NCBI GenBank assembly: GCA_002734085.1 | Contig: NVXV01000005.1 | Location: 98,524 to 162,523 of the forward strand | From: Fluviicola sp. | GTDB lineage: Bacteria > Bacteroidota > Bacteroidia > Flavobacteriales_D > Crocinitomicaceae | Length of the DNA: 64,000 nucleotides | Direction: 5' to 3' | Shown: one piece after another, positions 36,923 to 45,953 of the stretch | Layout of the letters: each line of letters opens with the position of its first letter | Numbering within the stretch: the first letter of the stretch is position 1 | The notes under the pieces: model-generated | Databases searched by the model: none | What the model was told of the DNA's origin: nothing | Seen by the model: only the letters and a program-made list of their open reading frames with translations | Position numbers and translations under genes: made by a program

Positions 36923-37280
36923 CTTTTTTTACCCACCCACCTTTTCGTTTTGTTTTGTAACCATCACCTTCTAATAGTTTCATGATTTTATCTCGGTGGT
37001 TTCCTTGAATCAATATTTCACCATCTTTGGCCGTACCTCCTACTCCACAAGAAGATTTTAGTTTTTTTGCCAAGTCTTTAAAATCATCTTCAGTACCAAC
37101 AAACCCTTCAATCAGAGTCACATCCTTTCCTTTGCGCTTTTTACGATCAATAGAGACATACAACAACTGCTCACTATTTGGCAGTGTTTCTTCTTCACTT
37201 TCTTCATCATCATAATCGTACCCAAAGTCAGGATTGGTACTATAAACAACGTCTACTCTTTTTTTCTTTTTCTTTCCCAT
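36915..37280 (-). CDS. Translation initiation factor SUI1/YciH family
   Basis: 121 aa. Basic N-terminus (MGKKKKKR), acidic linker (DYDDEESEEE) and a SUI1/eIF1 domain at about 45-120 with SCGVGGTAKDGEILIQGNHR, the highly conserved block of this family. In bacteria it resembles YciH and may affect start-codon selection. The last codons and the stop are within the ffs RNA region on the opposite strand. Two bp separate it from the upstream GDPD-like gene, so co-transcription is likely. Confidence 0.92.
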   Translation of the reverse strand: MGKKKKKRVDVVYSTNPDFGYDYDDEESEEETLPNSEQLLYVSIDRKKRKGKDVTLIEGFVGTEDDFKDLAKKLKSSCGVGGTAKDGEILIQGNHRDKIMKLLEGDGYKTKRKGGWVKKVG

Positions 37281-37282
37281 TA

Positions 37283-38080
37283 TTAATTTCTTTCAATAAT
37301 AGCTGATTTAAAATCTTCAACAAGCACAGCACTTGGATATTTTCTTAAACCATCTCTAACTCCACTCATACTAAACATATCTAAAAGTATAACCTTTTTG
37401 TTGTTGATTTGCAAATTTGAGACCTCAGAACTTGTCAAAATGCCATTTCTTACAACTACTCCATGATAAAATAAAGATAGTCTTTCTTTTGCTTCACCGT
37501 ATGAAAGTGCATCTGAAAAAACTTTGTAACCTACATTATGAATCGTATGTGCAAATGCTGTATCATTTATGATTGGAAATACATTTACATCTTCTTTTCC
37601 ATTGATTTCATCCAAAATAGAGATAAATTGACCAGGTGTATATGCTTCACTAATGCAAGCATTTAGATTCTTTAAATCTAAATAAACATCTTTATCTCCA
37701 TTATTCAATGACCAATCTATTGAAGATAATCGAGAAATTGACGTAGAATTTAAATCCATGTACGTTGCTTGAGATAAAGCAACATCTGTTTTTTCACAAA
37801 CCCTCCCTAATTCACTTGTCCGATCATCTAAAAATTCATCGTGGAACATCCAAAGACTCCCATCCAAACTATGTTGCACATCTATTTCTATTCCTTCTAG
37901 CTCTTCAAATTTTAATACATAGTGCATTGCTTCTTTTGTATTATCAATATGAAAGGATTTTGGATTGTACAAACCAGAAACTCCATGTGAAATTATTCTC
38001 ACATCCTTGAAAGACTCCTTCTCATTACAAGAAAAGAAGATCAATAAGAACACGATATATTGAAAAGCTTTAAAACTCAT
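37283..38080 (-). CDS. Glycerophosphodiester phosphodiesterase-like lipoprotein
   Basis: 265 aa from ATG 38080 (MSFKAFQYIVF); ATG 38092 is also possible but lies further inside the upstream gene. Signal peptide with lipobox (IFFSC). The fold marks of GDPD/PI-PLC-like enzymes are seen: ISHGVSG (usual HRG changed), GIEIDVQHSLDGSLWMFHDE with metal Glu/Asp and the second His, and KDVYLDLKN. Because the arginine of HRG and the Glu of PENT are replaced (HGV, IDNT), activity on ordinary glycerophosphodiesters is uncertain. Confidence 0.75.
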   Translation of the reverse strand: MSFKAFQYIVFLLIFFSCNEKESFKDVRIISHGVSGLYNPKSFHIDNTKEAMHYVLKFEELEGIEIDVQHSLDGSLWMFHDEFLDDRTSELGRVCEKTDVALSQATYMDLNSTSISRLSSIDWSLNNGDKDVYLDLKNLNACISEAYTPGQFISILDEINGKEDVNVFPIINDTAFAHTIHNVGYKVFSDALSYGEAKERLSLFYHGVVVRNGILTSSEVSNLQINNKKVILLDMFSMSGVRDGLRKYPSAVLVEDFKSAIIERN

Positions 38081-38594
38081 ACCCAAATCCAAAATAAAAA
38101 GAATAAGCCCAATAATTTACTTGTGAATCAATAGTGTTATACCATTCCTTCCCTCTTCCAATGAATGCTCCTTGCGTCACATACCACTTCTCTCCATAAG
38201 CCAATGAATAGCCAACAGATCCTTCCAAATATCTCAATCTACTACTTTCAGATAAATCAATCATCGTTGTTCTCGATTTTATCATCGGGATAAGTTTCCA
38301 TCTATTTTTGCTTTTCAACAAATCATAACCAATTCCTATTGAGAACTGAGGAGCAAAAGAGCGTTGAAAATAGGTTTTATTGACATTCACACCAACCGAT
38401 GCTTCTAATGAAAGCAAATTGTATAGCTCTGTATTTACTTGAATATTGTGAAAGAAGTCCAATTTACTCATTTCAGCATTCATTGAAAGTACAATTGAAT
38501 TCTTTGATTGTATCGTATCCTGCGAAAAGGGACTGTTTGATACAAATATTGCAATCAAAGAAGTTATAAATATGTTTACCAATCTGTTAATCAA
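38070..38594 (-). CDS. Hypothetical outer-membrane beta-barrel protein
   Basis: 174 aa. Signal peptide (1-24), then alternating-residue beta strands (for example LLSLEASVGVNVNKTYF, FSIGIGYDLL, YLEGSVGYSLAYG) and a C-terminal strand ending in Phe (AYSFYFGFGYEF), the outer-membrane barrel signature. Probably an eight-strand barrel. Its 3' end overlaps the GDPD-like gene by 11 bp, and it is 10 bp from the DUF389 gene, so all are one unit. Confidence 0.65.
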   Translation of the reverse strand: MINRLVNIFITSLIAIFVSNSPFSQDTIQSKNSIVLSMNAEMSKLDFFHNIQVNTELYNLLSLEASVGVNVNKTYFQRSFAPQFSIGIGYDLLKSKNRWKLIPMIKSRTTMIDLSESSRLRYLEGSVGYSLAYGEKWYVTQGAFIGRGKEWYNTIDSQVNYWAYSFYFGFGYEF

Positions 38595-38604
38595 TTAAAT
38601 AAAG

Positions 38605-40083
38605 TTAGTAATTATATACTTTTATTGTTTTGTTGCTTTCGATTTTTTGTGACTCTAGCTGAATTTCAACTTGTTTTTTGAGTTTTTCATTCAACTTTTG
38701 TTTTTCGACTTCTTTAAGTTTCCCTGAATACTTCACTGCAATTGCAAATAAAGTATCAATTTGCTCTTTCTTATTAGCCATAACGCCAGAATAAACCTCA
38801 AAAGTGTCTACTTCTGGAAAATGTAAATCAATATTTTTACGAATACTTTCTATATCTATCTCATTACTATTTACTGACTCTAATTCTTTATTTTTTATTG
38901 CCAACTGTTGTTCTAAGCGATTAATGTGTTCTTGTTTATCTCTTATAATCGAAATACTTTCATTGTTGTTAGAATTTGACAAATTCTCTTTTAGTGAACG
39001 GATTTTTTGCTCTAAATCCTCCCCTTGAATAACTTTTAAAAAATGGGGAGACAGTCCATAACTAATCATTTGACGTTTCCAAGTATCAATAACATCTGAA
39101 GAAACTACTTTATTACGTAGAAATACTTCAACATTGCTACTATCACCATCATAATTATAGGCAAAATCAGCACGGATTTCATCGTCAGCTAAAATTATTT
39201 GTCTTGCATATTTTTTTGCATTTTCCCTAAAGACTGTTTCTTGAACTTTAATATAGAATAGAAATATTGCCGGTGCTACAACTAAAAATAGAATAACATA
39301 GGTTGTCCAAGTTACTTTCTTCTGTACTTTTCTATCAATAAATTTACGCAACGGAAACTTCAAATACCGCACAACAAGAATTGTAGACAAGCAAATAAAT
39401 AAAGTATTCAAAAGAAATAGATAAGATGCTCCAAGAAATAGACTTAATTCACCTATCGCTAAACCATAACCTGCCGTACATAGAGGCGGCATTAGAGCCG
39501 TGGCAATTGCAACACCAGGAATAACGGTGCTGTTATCTCCTCTACTTGCCGCAATAATTCCTGCTAATCCACCAAAAAATGCAATAAACACATCCATTAA
39601 ATTAGGACTAGTTCTAGCTTCGATTTCAGAGGTGAATTCACTGATTGGAGAAACTAAAAAATAAATCCATGCGGTCAGAACAGAGATTCCCACGGCAACT
39701 CCAAAATTTCTTAAGGAGTCAAAAATCAACTTGATATCATTTGTTCCTACCCCAAGACCAATACCTCTTATTGGTCCCATAAGAGGGGAAATCAACATGG
39801 CTCCAATTATAACTGCTGTTGAATTCGTGTTTAGTCCCACTGAGGCTACAACAATCGAGCAGATAAGGACCCAAACATTTGGTCCTTTAAAGTCAATTCC
39901 TTCCTTAATGTTTTTTATCGTCCCTTCGACATTAGCCCCTTCTTTAAAAGAAAGTGTAATTTTAAGAAAAGTCCAAACTCCTTTTAAATTTTCGCGAATA
40001 TCTGGATTAATTTTAACCTTTGTTGGATCATCTTGAATAGCATCATTTGAATGACTATCCTTTTCTTTATCTTCTGGATTCAT
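38605..40083 (-). CDS. DUF389 (TIGR00341) family membrane protein
   Basis: 492 aa. Cytoplasmic N-terminus, then a five- to six-helix membrane region (about 70-270) with the DUF389 core: NSTAVIIGAMLISPLMGPI, GIGLGVGTND, IAASRGDNSTVIPGVAIATA and LMPPLCTAGYGLA. The C-terminal 200 residues hold a coiled coil (about 355-390) and a mixed domain that probably lies in the periplasm or cytoplasm. Function unknown. One bp separates it from the patatin gene, implying an operon. Confidence 0.9.
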   Translation of the reverse strand: MNPEDKEKDSHSNDAIQDDPTKVKINPDIRENLKGVWTFLKITLSFKEGANVEGTIKNIKEGIDFKGPNVWVLICSIVVASVGLNTNSTAVIIGAMLISPLMGPIRGIGLGVGTNDIKLIFDSLRNFGVAVGISVLTAWIYFLVSPISEFTSEIEARTSPNLMDVFIAFFGGLAGIIAASRGDNSTVIPGVAIATALMPPLCTAGYGLAIGELSLFLGASYLFLLNTLFICLSTILVVRYLKFPLRKFIDRKVQKKVTWTTYVILFLVVAPAIFLFYIKVQETVFRENAKKYARQIILADDEIRADFAYNYDGDSSNVEVFLRNKVVSSDVIDTWKRQMISYGLSPHFLKVIQGEDLEQKIRSLKENLSNSNNNESISIIRDKQEHINRLEQQLAIKNKELESVNSNEIDIESIRKNIDLHFPEVDTFEVYSGVMANKKEQIDTLFAIAVKYSGKLKEVEKQKLNEKLKKQVEIQLESQKIESNKTIKVYNY

Positions 40084-40084
40084 T

Positions 40085-42340
40085 TTATTGATTTATTAAT
40101 GGCAACAAACGTTCAATTTCCTTTTTGTTTGATTCTGAATTGAGTGCATTAACTATCTTGATTTTCTCTTGGGTAGTAAGATGCCAAGATAATGCAATTC
40201 TATCCTTAAACTCTTCTCTTAGATTCAGTGAGAATACCTGGATTGGATAATCTAAAGTTCTAATTGTTGAAGAAAGTAACTCATCCTGATCAAAGTCCTG
40301 GACTCTAGGAAAGTTACCATACATATTACCAAATGGTAAAAGAAGTTTTTCAATCATTCCAACTTCTTCGTAACTTTCACCAACTAAAGTCTTTTTAGAA
40401 TCTCTAATTTTTAAAATTATTACGCCACTAGTATTTTCTTTAATCCATTTACGTAATGATAATAAATACTTTGCCGTAGTTTTGGTTCCATAGTTATCTC
40501 TAATCCCAGCATCCATAATTTGCATTCCTGGATCAGTCGGCATTGTAACCATAGGCATTATGTATGGGAAGGTTGCACTCATTCGAAGGACTGTCGTAAA
40601 AGCCAGGTCCTCTGGATTGTTCTTTTTAAAATATTTCAAATACTCAATGTTTTCAATTTGTGGGTTCATTCCTACGCGTTCATCCAATCGAAAATTTGAA
40701 TGCAAAAAACCCATTTGCTGACTCGAAATAAGTAATCTTCTTCCATCGTTAATGATCGTTGGTGTGAAAATAAATGTCGGTATTATCCCTTTTGTTTCAG
40801 GCTCTTTATAACTACCAATAGTCCGATCAAAAGCACCTTCCAGGTTTGAGATAAGTTCTTGCTCGAACGCATAACCTCTATCTTTTGAGTAGTCATTCCC
40901 ATTAATCTTGACTTTTTGAAACCTAAAAAAGATATCACTGGTCGATATAGAAAATGACAATCTATTTAATAAGTCTTTAGATATATTCTCACGAAACTTA
41001 ATGTTAGATCTAGAAGCTATTAAACTATCCCGCTCCATAAGAATTAAGTCTCTGTAATATGAAGCCCCAATCATCCCCCCAGAAGCTCCGGTTCCCATTT
41101 GAACATGTTTTATAAACTGCCCATCCGTTATGCTATCAAGTAAACGTAAAACGGAAAACGTCCACATTGCACTTCTCAAACCTCCACCGCTCGAATTTAA
41201 TATTACTAACTTAGGCTTTTTCAGCCCTGTATTCTTCTTCCAGTTGTTTAATGTTTCAACATACTCTTGATAATCATTTTGTATTATTGAGTCACTAAAA
41301 TCAAAATCAATAATCGACTCTTTAGAGTATTCAACTAAATCTTCCTTCTCGTATGATAAACCGAAAGCATAACTTTTAAACTGAAACATTTCTGTTTCTT
41401 TACTTAGAAAATTTATCAGTAAGAAGATACCAAGTAAAAGAGGGTAAGTCCATCCTCTAAACCATGAGAAAAATGCGCTTACCAACATAACTATTATTGT
41501 AAACAACATCATGATACTTACACTTGCAGGTACTTGAAAAAACTCATTATCTCGAAAAAAACCAATTGCGAAAAAAGACAATATTAAAACAACTTCGAAA
41601 AAAGAAGCATTGATATGATTCTGAGAGAACACTTTGTCTAAAACCTCTTTATCGTAGTGCATACTGCTTCTCGACTGTTTAATTTTAAAGCCTTTTCCTA
41701 TGTAGTAGTATCTATCTAATTTTACCTTTAAAAAATATTTGTACCAAGACTGTTTTCTATGTAGTGATGCGTTTACATTGCTTGATTTCACATTGAAATC
41801 TTCAGATTTTTTACCCGTTATTTTGAATAAATCTTTATTTGTAGGAAAAAAATAAAGAAATGATATTGAAATAAAAAGAGAAATCCCAACTACAAAACTT
41901 AATACTAAAATGAAAATTTCTGAATTTGAATTTAACTCTTGGGATCTTTGAAATTCAACTATATTAATAACTAAGTTGATAATAAAAATCAATGGAACCA
42001 GACTGTTATTAACACAAAATTTAAAGAATGGCCTAGACAGTGTAGCAATAAATGGATACCTTGGTCCTAACTGAATATAACTGTATGTATGGTAGGCCAT
42101 TATAAACCCACCAATACTAAAACCCAGTAGAACAAAAGACATATAGCTAGTTTCTCCCAAATACTCAGGCGACATAAATAAATAGGGCAACCCGAGCCCT
42201 ATTCCAAGAGAGCTATTAATAATTGAGAATAAAAACACCCAATAAAACAACACTAACAGGTTTGATTTCAGATGAGAAAATAGAAGATGAATAGGAAAAA
42301 ACCCTTTAACTGCACGTAAGAAATCAAACAGTTTAATCAT
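40085..42340 (-). CDS. Polytopic membrane protein with patatin-like phospholipase domain
   Basis: 751 aa. The N-terminal ~320 residues contain about seven membrane helices (27-50, 66-85, 112-130, 141-165, 247-262, 272-292, 298-315), followed by a patatin domain (375-740): oxyanion SSGGGLRSAMW (383-393), nucleophile Ser420 in GTGASGGMIG and the dyad Asp in IMDAGIRDNYG. All catalytic residues are present, so it is likely an acyl hydrolase held at the membrane surface. Fusion of a polytopic module to patatin is unusual. Followed by DUF389 after 1 bp. Confidence 0.88.
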   Translation of the reverse strand: MIKLFDFLRAVKGFFPIHLLFSHLKSNLLVLFYWVFLFSIINSSLGIGLGLPYLFMSPEYLGETSYMSFVLLGFSIGGFIMAYHTYSYIQLGPRYPFIATLSRPFFKFCVNNSLVPLIFIINLVINIVEFQRSQELNSNSEIFILVLSFVVGISLFISISFLYFFPTNKDLFKITGKKSEDFNVKSSNVNASLHRKQSWYKYFLKVKLDRYYYIGKGFKIKQSRSSMHYDKEVLDKVFSQNHINASFFEVVLILSFFAIGFFRDNEFFQVPASVSIMMLFTIIVMLVSAFFSWFRGWTYPLLLGIFLLINFLSKETEMFQFKSYAFGLSYEKEDLVEYSKESIIDFDFSDSIIQNDYQEYVETLNNWKKNTGLKKPKLVILNSSGGGLRSAMWTFSVLRLLDSITDGQFIKHVQMGTGASGGMIGASYYRDLILMERDSLIASRSNIKFRENISKDLLNRLSFSISTSDIFFRFQKVKINGNDYSKDRGYAFEQELISNLEGAFDRTIGSYKEPETKGIIPTFIFTPTIINDGRRLLISSQQMGFLHSNFRLDERVGMNPQIENIEYLKYFKKNNPEDLAFTTVLRMSATFPYIMPMVTMPTDPGMQIMDAGIRDNYGTKTTAKYLLSLRKWIKENTSGVIILKIRDSKKTLVGESYEEVGMIEKLLLPFGNMYGNFPRVQDFDQDELLSSTIRTLDYPIQVFSLNLREEFKDRIALSWHLTTQEKIKIVNALNSESNKKEIERLLPLINQ

Positions 42341-42370
42341 CTACTATAAATTGAGGTTACAATAATAACG

Positions 42371-43345
42371 CTAAAGTTTCAAAACACCATGCGACGAAAT
42401 AAAATCTGTCACTAAATAGGCTAATGTTTTTCCAACTATGACTTTTTCAGATTCATTTAATGGAGCTCCTTCAGGCAAATGTAGGTAAACGACTTTTTGG
42501 TCTTGTGCTATTTTTCTAATATAGTATCTCGCAGTTTCCATAGAGATACCAGACGGTGAAAAAGCACTACTTGGCATGTTTTCGATGCAATCTAAATCCA
42601 GTTCAATACCAAGGTATTGTTTTCTTCTCTCCTTAATGAAGATGTCAATATCTGCCTTCAAGTTTCGATGTCCATCAATATAGTCTTCAAAAAAAGTAAA
42701 TGTGTGACCATCTCCTCTCAAATCGTCAATTATTTTTTGACTATTATATCGTTGGTGCAACCCTAGAACCAAGTATTTATCAATAAACCCATCGCTAAAG
42801 GCATAAGAGAAAGGGTTTCCACTATGCCTACCTTCTAAAGCTCTATAATCCGCATGAGCATCAAGGTTAACAATATCTATTTTAGACTCAAATTGTGAGT
42901 TAGCATATTTCATTAGTGGATACGCATTATTATGTCCTCCACCGATAATAATAGGGATTTTTGTGTTATTCAGTTTATCAGACAACAAATCAAAAACAAA
43001 TTGATCCAGCTCCTCAACAGCATCACACCGTTTTTCAACTGGCACATCATCAAAACTACTAGAGATTTTACCTAATATACAAATATCATCACCTAAAAGT
43101 GACTCATTGGATTGCATATTTAAAAACTTACTCAAAAAAGATTCAAATCCATTTTCCGCACCTCCTCTTCCTTTATTCGCTTTTGGACCTATCGATTCTT
43201 CGATACCAAGTATTACAAATTTTGCTTTATCTATCGGCACAACAGAATCACCTAACTTTCTCTCTCCATCACGCTTGTTATAACGGTGATTTATATCTTC
43301 AGTACCGAAGTTTACAAAATGAAATAACTTGGTTTTACTATTCAT
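42371..43345 (-). CDS. Arginase/agmatinase/formimidoylglutamase family ureohydrolase
   Basis: 324 aa. Metal-binding motifs of the ureohydrolase family: IIGGGHNNAYP (His), NLDAHADYR (Asp, His, Asp) and ELDLDCIENMPSSA (two Asp). The family SxDxDxxDP motif has Glu and Asn in place of DP, so the substrate may differ. The closest type by eye is formimidoylglutamase, but no other histidine-degradation gene is nearby, so hutG is not assigned. It follows the YbgC-like gene by 6 bp. Confidence 0.85.
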   Translation of the reverse strand: MNSKTKLFHFVNFGTEDINHRYNKRDGERKLGDSVVPIDKAKFVILGIEESIGPKANKGRGGAENGFESFLSKFLNMQSNESLLGDDICILGKISSSFDDVPVEKRCDAVEELDQFVFDLLSDKLNNTKIPIIIGGGHNNAYPLMKYANSQFESKIDIVNLDAHADYRALEGRHSGNPFSYAFSDGFIDKYLVLGLHQRYNSQKIIDDLRGDGHTFTFFEDYIDGHRNLKADIDIFIKERRKQYLGIELDLDCIENMPSSAFSPSGISMETARYYIRKIAQDQKVVYLHLPEGAPLNESEKVIVGKTLAYLVTDFISSHGVLKL

Positions 43346-43351
43346 ATCGTA

Positions 43352-43774
43352 CTATAATTTAGAAAGAAGCTCTTTAAAAGAATCTGGTGGACTTGTGGGG
43401 CGCATGTTGGACTTTTTCACAAAAACCAATGTAGTATTTGCTTTAGCCAATAATTTGTCAGATTCGTTATGAATTTCATAGTCAAAATATAATCTTGCTC
43501 CTTCTAGCTTAGTGACATAAGTTGTAATTGTTAATTCATCATCATAGAGAGCAGGTAAAAAATATTTGACAGAATACTCACTAACAGGAAGCATTACACC
43601 TTGGCTCTCAAGGTTTTTATAAGAAACACCAATAGAACGAAGTGCTTCAACTCGTCCTACTTCAAAGTACTGTGCATAATTACCGTAATAACAATATCCC
43701 ATTTGGTCCGTCTCTCCGTAACGAACTCTTAGTTGAGTTGAGCCTTTAAATAGGAAATCTGAAATCTTAGTCAT
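43352..43774 (-). CDS. Acyl-CoA thioesterase, YbgC-like
   Basis: 140 aa single hotdog domain. RVRYGETDQMGYCYYGNYAQ holds the catalytic Asp and the tyrosine-rich pocket characteristic of YbgC-type thioesterases, followed by the long helix YFEVGRVEALRSIG. Differs from the other copy (3712-4107), which has DCDMMGHVNN. First gene of the minus-strand unit that continues with the ureohydrolase and perhaps the patatin gene. Confidence 0.87.
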   Translation of the reverse strand: MTKISDFLFKGSTQLRVRYGETDQMGYCYYGNYAQYFEVGRVEALRSIGVSYKNLESQGVMLPVSEYSVKYFLPALYDDELTITTYVTKLEGARLYFDYEIHNESDKLLAKANTTLVFVKKSNMRPTSPPDSFKELLSKL

Positions 43775-44080
43775 CTTTTTAACAAAAAAAAGTTAATAAT
43801 TAAAAAAGGATGTTTATATTCGAAGCATAAAAGCATGAAAAATTTTAAACTACTATGTTTACATATATTGTCGATGAAAATAACATTTTAATCCGACCAA
43901 CATCTGAAATATGTAGATATTTTATTTTTTTTATGACAAGTAAAAAATATTAAAAAGTCAATAGCAATTTGATTTTTTTTTAAACTTTTTTATGTAAATA
44001 TTTGCTCTTCCGAAAAGAGACACAATAAATTGGACAATGACTGTTCAATTCAATATATAAAATTGCTAAGAACGAACTAA
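43775..44080. promoter_or_regulatory. Divergent intergenic region upstream of dnaA
   Basis: 306 bp, very AT-rich with long T runs. No sequence matching TTATnCACA or its complement was found, so neither oriC nor DnaA autoregulation through perfect boxes is seen here. AATATTTG (43997-44004) is a one-mismatch -7 box for dnaA about 77 bp before the ATG; GCTCTTCCGAAAAGAGAC just after it contains a short hairpin (CTCTTCcgaaAAGAG). Confidence 0.4.
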
Positions 44081-45511
44081 ATGAGTAAATTACATGAACA
44101 AAAATGGGAAGCTTGTCTTAAAGTCATAAAAGACAATATTCCTTTACAAGCGTTTAAAACTTGGTTCAGCCCGATTGTTCCAGTTAAATTGGAAGATGAA
44201 ATTTTAACAATTCAGGTACCCTCTCATTTTTTCTACGAATGGTTAGAGGAACACTATATAGGTCTACTTAAGAAAGTAATTAAGAAAGAACTAGGTGCTA
44301 ATGGTCGATTAGAGTACAGCATTATTATGGAAAAAAATGCGACTAACTCCACACCATACACAGTTAAACTTCCAACTTCAGGCAAAAGTTCATTAAAAAA
44401 TTCACCCGTTACAGTTCCTTTAAGCGTAAATGAAAATCAAATTCGTAACCCATTTGTAATTCCTGGCTTAAAGAAAGTAAATGTTGATTCAAATCTGAAT
44501 CCATCTTATTCCTTTGAAAATTTTGTTGAAGGCGATTGTAACAGATTAGCTAGATCGGCAGGTTATGCTGTAGCAAACAAGCCAGGTGGCACTGCTTTCA
44601 ATCCTTTATTAATTTATGGAGGAGTTGGTTTAGGTAAAACACATTTAGCTCATTCAATTGGAATTGGTATTAAAAACCAATTCCCCAATAAAACTGTACT
44701 TTACGTAGGCTCTGAAAAGTTTGCACATCAATTTATAGATTCAATAAAAAACGGGACGACAAATGATTTTATTCATTTTTATCAAATGATGGATGTACTC
44801 ATTATTGATGATGTTCAGTTTTTCTCTGGAAAAGAAAAGACGCAAGATGTTTTCTTCCATATATTTAATCACTTGCATCAAAACGGGAAGCAAATCATTC
44901 TAACATCAGATAAGCCTCCAGTTGAAATGCAGGGTATGGAGCAGCGTCTATTAAGTAGATTCAAATGGGGATTATCTGCAGATCTTCAGTCTCCAGATTT
45001 AGAAACTAGAATTGCTATTCTTGAAAAGAAGATGTATGGCAATGGAATCGAATTACCAAATGAGGTTGTTGAGTATCTAGCTTATAGTATTAATACAAAT
45101 ATAAGAGAGATGGAAGGTGCTTTAACCTCACTCCTTGCTCAAGCTTCATTAAATAAGAAAGCAATCACATTGGATCTTGCTAAACAAATGATTGACAAGT
45201 TTGTCAAAAATACTGCACGAGAGGTATCCATTGAGTATATTCAAAAAGTTGTTTGTGACTATTTTGATTTAGCAATTGAAATACTAAAATCAAAAACACG
45301 TAAACGTGAAGTTGTTCAAGCGCGTCAAATTGCAATGTATTTCTCTAAAAAAATGACAAAATCATCTCTAGCGAATATTGGAGCTCATTGCGGTGGTAAA
45401 GATCACGCAACTGTTCTACATGCATGCAGAACGGTTAACAATCTATCTGAAACGGATAAACAATTTAAAACATACCTTACTGATTTAGAGAAAAAATTAT
45501 CTATGCAGTAA
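44081..45511 (+). CDS. dnaA: Chromosomal replication initiator DnaA
   Basis: 476 aa, normal length. Domain I (1-80; KTWFSPIVPVKLEDE), a variable linker, AAA+ domain with Walker A YGGVGLGKTHLA (179-190) and Walker B VLIIDDVQFF (239-248), and the DNA-binding domain IV with the signature GGKDHATVLHACRTV. It initiates chromosome replication by binding DnaA boxes. No dnaN or other classical origin neighbours adjoin it, as is common in Bacteroidota. Monocistronic, with a strong terminator. Confidence 0.98.
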   Translation: MSKLHEQKWEACLKVIKDNIPLQAFKTWFSPIVPVKLEDEILTIQVPSHFFYEWLEEHYIGLLKKVIKKELGANGRLEYSIIMEKNATNSTPYTVKLPTSGKSSLKNSPVTVPLSVNENQIRNPFVIPGLKKVNVDSNLNPSYSFENFVEGDCNRLARSAGYAVANKPGGTAFNPLLIYGGVGLGKTHLAHSIGIGIKNQFPNKTVLYVGSEKFAHQFIDSIKNGTTNDFIHFYQMMDVLIIDDVQFFSGKEKTQDVFFHIFNHLHQNGKQIILTSDKPPVEMQGMEQRLLSRFKWGLSADLQSPDLETRIAILEKKMYGNGIELPNEVVEYLAYSINTNIREMEGALTSLLAQASLNKKAITLDLAKQMIDKFVKNTAREVSIEYIQKVVCDYFDLAIEILKSKTRKREVVQARQIAMYFSKKMTKSSLANIGAHCGGKDHATVLHACRTVNNLSETDKQFKTYLTDLEKKLSMQ

Positions 45512-45535
45512 ACATTATATTTAACATCTTATACA

Positions 45536-45568
45536 ATGGGAGTTCTGTATAGAACTCCCATTTTTTTA
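45536..45568 (+). terminator. Rho-independent terminator of dnaA
   Basis: ATGGGAGTTCT (45536-45546), GTAT loop, AGAACTCCCAT (45551-45561): a perfect 11-bp stem followed by a run of seven T. It lies 24 bp after the dnaA stop. Confidence 0.93.
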
Positions 45569-45661
45569 TGCTTTTCCTTTTGATTTTATTATAAAAAGAA
45601 ATAGGGAAGACCTAAACGTCTCCCCTATTAATTGTATTATCATAAATCTAATTCTTTCATC

Positions 45662-45895
45662 CTAGCCAACGCCTTGATGTGGTGTTGGTGGAATAGACAT
45701 TATAGAATCGCTTGAAATCTGAATATCGTCAACACCTTCTTTCTTAGCATAAAGCTTTGTCAGGTGATTAAAAACTGTCTCTTGCTGATTTGGGAATCTA
45801 TCTACAATTTCATCGACCATTTCGATTTTCATAGGATCGTGTCTTTCGAAAAATTCACGCAATTTTTGAGTGTACATATCTTTATCGTAATTCAT
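45662..45895 (-). CDS. Small hypothetical protein
   Basis: 77 aa, soluble. Charged, helical first two thirds (MNYDKDMYTQKLREFFERHDP, shortened here, with ERHDPMKIEMVDEIVDRF) and a proline-rich tail SIPPTPHQGVG. Codon use and AT content look like real coding sequence, and the frame is open to a plausible ATG. Not recognised; similar short proteins occur in Bacteroidota by impression only. 58 bp from the FKBP gene. Confidence 0.55.
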   Translation of the reverse strand: MNYDKDMYTQKLREFFERHDPMKIEMVDEIVDRFPNQQETVFNHLTKLYAKKEGVDDIQISSDSIMSIPPTPHQGVG

Positions 45896-45953
45896 AATTC
45901 TTTAAAAAAGTTTGGTTCACCTCAAAATAGCAAAAATCTAGCAAAAATCCAAA

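Noticed and set aside
42371-43345. Assignment as hutG formimidoylglutamase
   Set aside because: No hut genes nearby and the DP of the SxDxDxxDP motif is changed; only the ureohydrolase family is supported.
43775-44080. oriC next to dnaA
   Set aside because: No TTATnCACA box on either strand was found in the gap upstream of dnaA or in the gap after it.
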